NCBI GenBank assembly: GCA_033063855.1
Contig: CP093830.1
Location: forward strand, 15,066,854-15,130,853
Source: Smittia aterrima
Taxonomy: Eukaryota; Arthropoda; Insecta; Diptera; Chironomidae
Direction: 5' to 3'
Length of the DNA: 64,000 bases
In this document: positions 62,121 through 64,000 of the stretch, one piece after another
Layout of the letters: each line of letters opens with the position of its first letter
How positions within the stretch are numbered: position 1 is the first letter of the stretch
Position numbers and translations under genes: made by a program
The notes under the pieces: generated by a model
The model's input: only the letters and a program-made list of their open reading frames with translations
Told to the model about the DNA's origin: nothing
Databases searched by the model: none

Positions 62121-64000
62121 ACCGATATTCCAATAGATTTTCCTAAAGTTCATCACAATCGATTGTTGAAATGTTTGTAAATAAAAACGAGTCGTAATTG
62201 AATTTTTAAAACATTGTTTGTCTTTGAAATTAAAGATTGTTGCGCAATTAAGTTGACCAATTGCGATGTAATCGTTGAATTGTTTTGTCTTTGAATACGA
62301 TTATCAGAATTTCAGTCGCGGTGACACTTTTGACAGAAATTTGTGTGTGAAACAATATGAATTGTTTATTAATTGATTTATTTCACCGCGGCCTTGAATT
62401 TGTTGACCCCTTTCGGTTAAACTTTTTTCTTTAAGGCGAAGCGAATTTGAAACTTAACGGTTAGTTTCTGGCTATACTAAAAATATAATGAATTATTGAT
62501 AAAATCATTATGAAGTTCGTCTTGAAAATCATAGGACACACCTTTAAGTTAAAGGCAAAATTCTGCGTTTGAAACGTAAACAAACGGTGAGCGGTTGAAT
62601 GTGGATCAATGCGGTCCGACGCTGTTAATACAAAACAAGTTTTCTTAGGCGTGTTTTCTCGCGCCTCAACAACAATCGATACGTCATCAATTGCTTTAAT
62701 TAGAATCATTCAAAAATTATTGTAAACATCATATGATCGAACAGTCTGCTTCGAATGCCATGACTCACAAGTCTCTTATGATATTTTTTTGGCATATCCC
62801 TGAAATTTGAGCTTATCGAAAGGTGTTTCAAAACGATTTCTTGAAACATCAAATTGATAGCTACCCGCGCATCCGAACTATGTCGAAATATTTAAGCGGA
62901 TCACGACAATTTCAGTGATTCCATTTGGAGAAAAGGCCAATTGATCAGAGATGACTCAACTACACTTTCGTATGTTTCATCATCTTCTTTCAGTTGTCAA
63001 TTGAATTTGTCATCATCTTGATAAATGAAACTGCATCGAGCTATAAGGAAGTTCAAACAAATGTATTTGTCTTCATAACGTTTAGTAATATAGAGCTTAA
63101 TAGTTGGCTCATAATTTACAAAACTAAATGTAATTATTCAGACAATAATCATTTGAACTTTTTACCTGTCAAGAAGAGTTAACATGAAGGAACCATCGGA
63201 GCGTGAATACAAAGTGTTAGCAGTAAATCACCCGGCCAGGAGAAAAATGGCAAATCATAGCAATTCCACATTCATAAACTGTAAAATCTGTTTACTTGCA
63301 GAATTTTTTTTTTTTGAAAATATCAAAAATCTGCCTCGGTGCTTATGCCGGTTCGGCGAACAGGTCGATATCATCGCTCTCGTCAGTGATGAAAGAATAT
63401 TTTTGCAATATGAATCACTAGACCGAGCCAAGTGCATCATTACCATGAGATGCTTTTCTCTACAAGCAACAAAAAAAATCACTACTGTCATAAATCATTC
63501 ATTTGGATATCGAGAAATGATGATCCATGAAATTTCGTTCCGAAATTTGTCACATTTTCTCTGTCGTCAAAGCCATATAACTTTTGAAGGCGTTTTCTCA
63601 GAAAGACGGAATCGAACATCGAAGCTGTGAGAAGAAAAGTCCCTTCATTACTTCTTTCTCGATCTGCTCATTTCCCATGTCATATCTACCTGCTCAACTT
63701 GGTCATAAACTACGAATGCTCCCCCGTCGTCAAATTTTGTGCAATAAAAAACATCTCGTTTCGAAATCCCTTTTCAACCGACACTCTAACGCTCGAGTAA
63801 CGCATCTTTAGCAAGGATCAAGGATCTTTAGCAAGAATGCATTTGGAAAACGAGACGGTGACGAACACACATGAAGAAGCAATATTGAAGGGAGAGTCTT
63901 TGAAGATAAGAGCGATTGTTTAATGTTTAAATTTTTGTTCGTAACCAAACATCCTGTGAAGATTAAGGAGGAGACGAAACACTCGAGAAACTCACAAACA
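62121..64000. other. Right end of window, one weak ORF
   Basis: The longest frame is 63184-63630 (+), 148 codons from an ATG. Its first 35 codons (MKEPSEREYKVLAVNHPARR) look coding-like, but the rest includes a poly-Phe run from a T-tract and no domain. It might contain a first exon, but I would not call a gene. Confidence 0.3.

Overview
This is an A+T-rich (roughly two-thirds A+T, my estimate) eukaryotic nuclear window. Genes are split into small exons, many separated by introns of only 50-80 bp with ordinary GT-AG borders. The protein families (Rab3, METTL18, a STAC-type adaptor, CUB/LDLa membrane proteins) and an arthropod-style Inr+DPE core promoter point to an insect. I infer a dipteran, probably a nematoceran such as a midge; that inference is not proven from the sequence.

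Layout. (1) 1-3384 (+): the 3' end of a CUB-LDLa-transmembrane receptor that begins before the window. (2) 5603-6547 (+): a three-exon METTL18-type protein-histidine methyltransferase. (3) 8613-8837 (+): a possible secreted-protein exon without an ATG. (4) 9706-11287 (+): a complete five-exon Rab3. (5) About 13.4-14.8 kb (-): a decayed coiled-coil pseudogene resembling CFAP58. (6) 16019-51875 (+): a very large gene with an Inr-DPE promoter and about 20 coding exons. It encodes a disordered N-terminus, an F-BAR-type helical region, a coiled coil, a C1 zinc finger and two SH3 domains, with the C1-SH3-SH3 part matching the STAC family. Its first intron carries a 1.29-kb TIR transposon with TA duplications and small minus-strand ORFs. 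(7) 53452-55161 (-): the 3' part of a second CUB-like/LDLa/transmembrane gene, possibly culd, convergent with STAC. (8) 57553-58277: a fold-back hAT-like element with an 8-bp target duplication. (9) 58-64 kb: mostly non-coding, with two weak gene candidates.

The most notable observation is at the STAC 3' end. The tandem-SH3 frame ends at TGA followed by C, and the same frame stays open for another 763 codons (one 72-bp intron) to a TAA. This is either an unusually long stop-codon readthrough product or a second gene that starts 69 nt later in the same frame. The gene also has an alternative terminal exon that would give an F-BAR+C1 protein lacking both SH3 domains.

Functionally, Rab3 (vesicle docking and release) and STAC (calcium-channel adaptor) are both known in excitable cells, but nothing in the sequence shows co-regulation. 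All exon joins come from reading frame, splice dinucleotides and phase; no transcripts were available.
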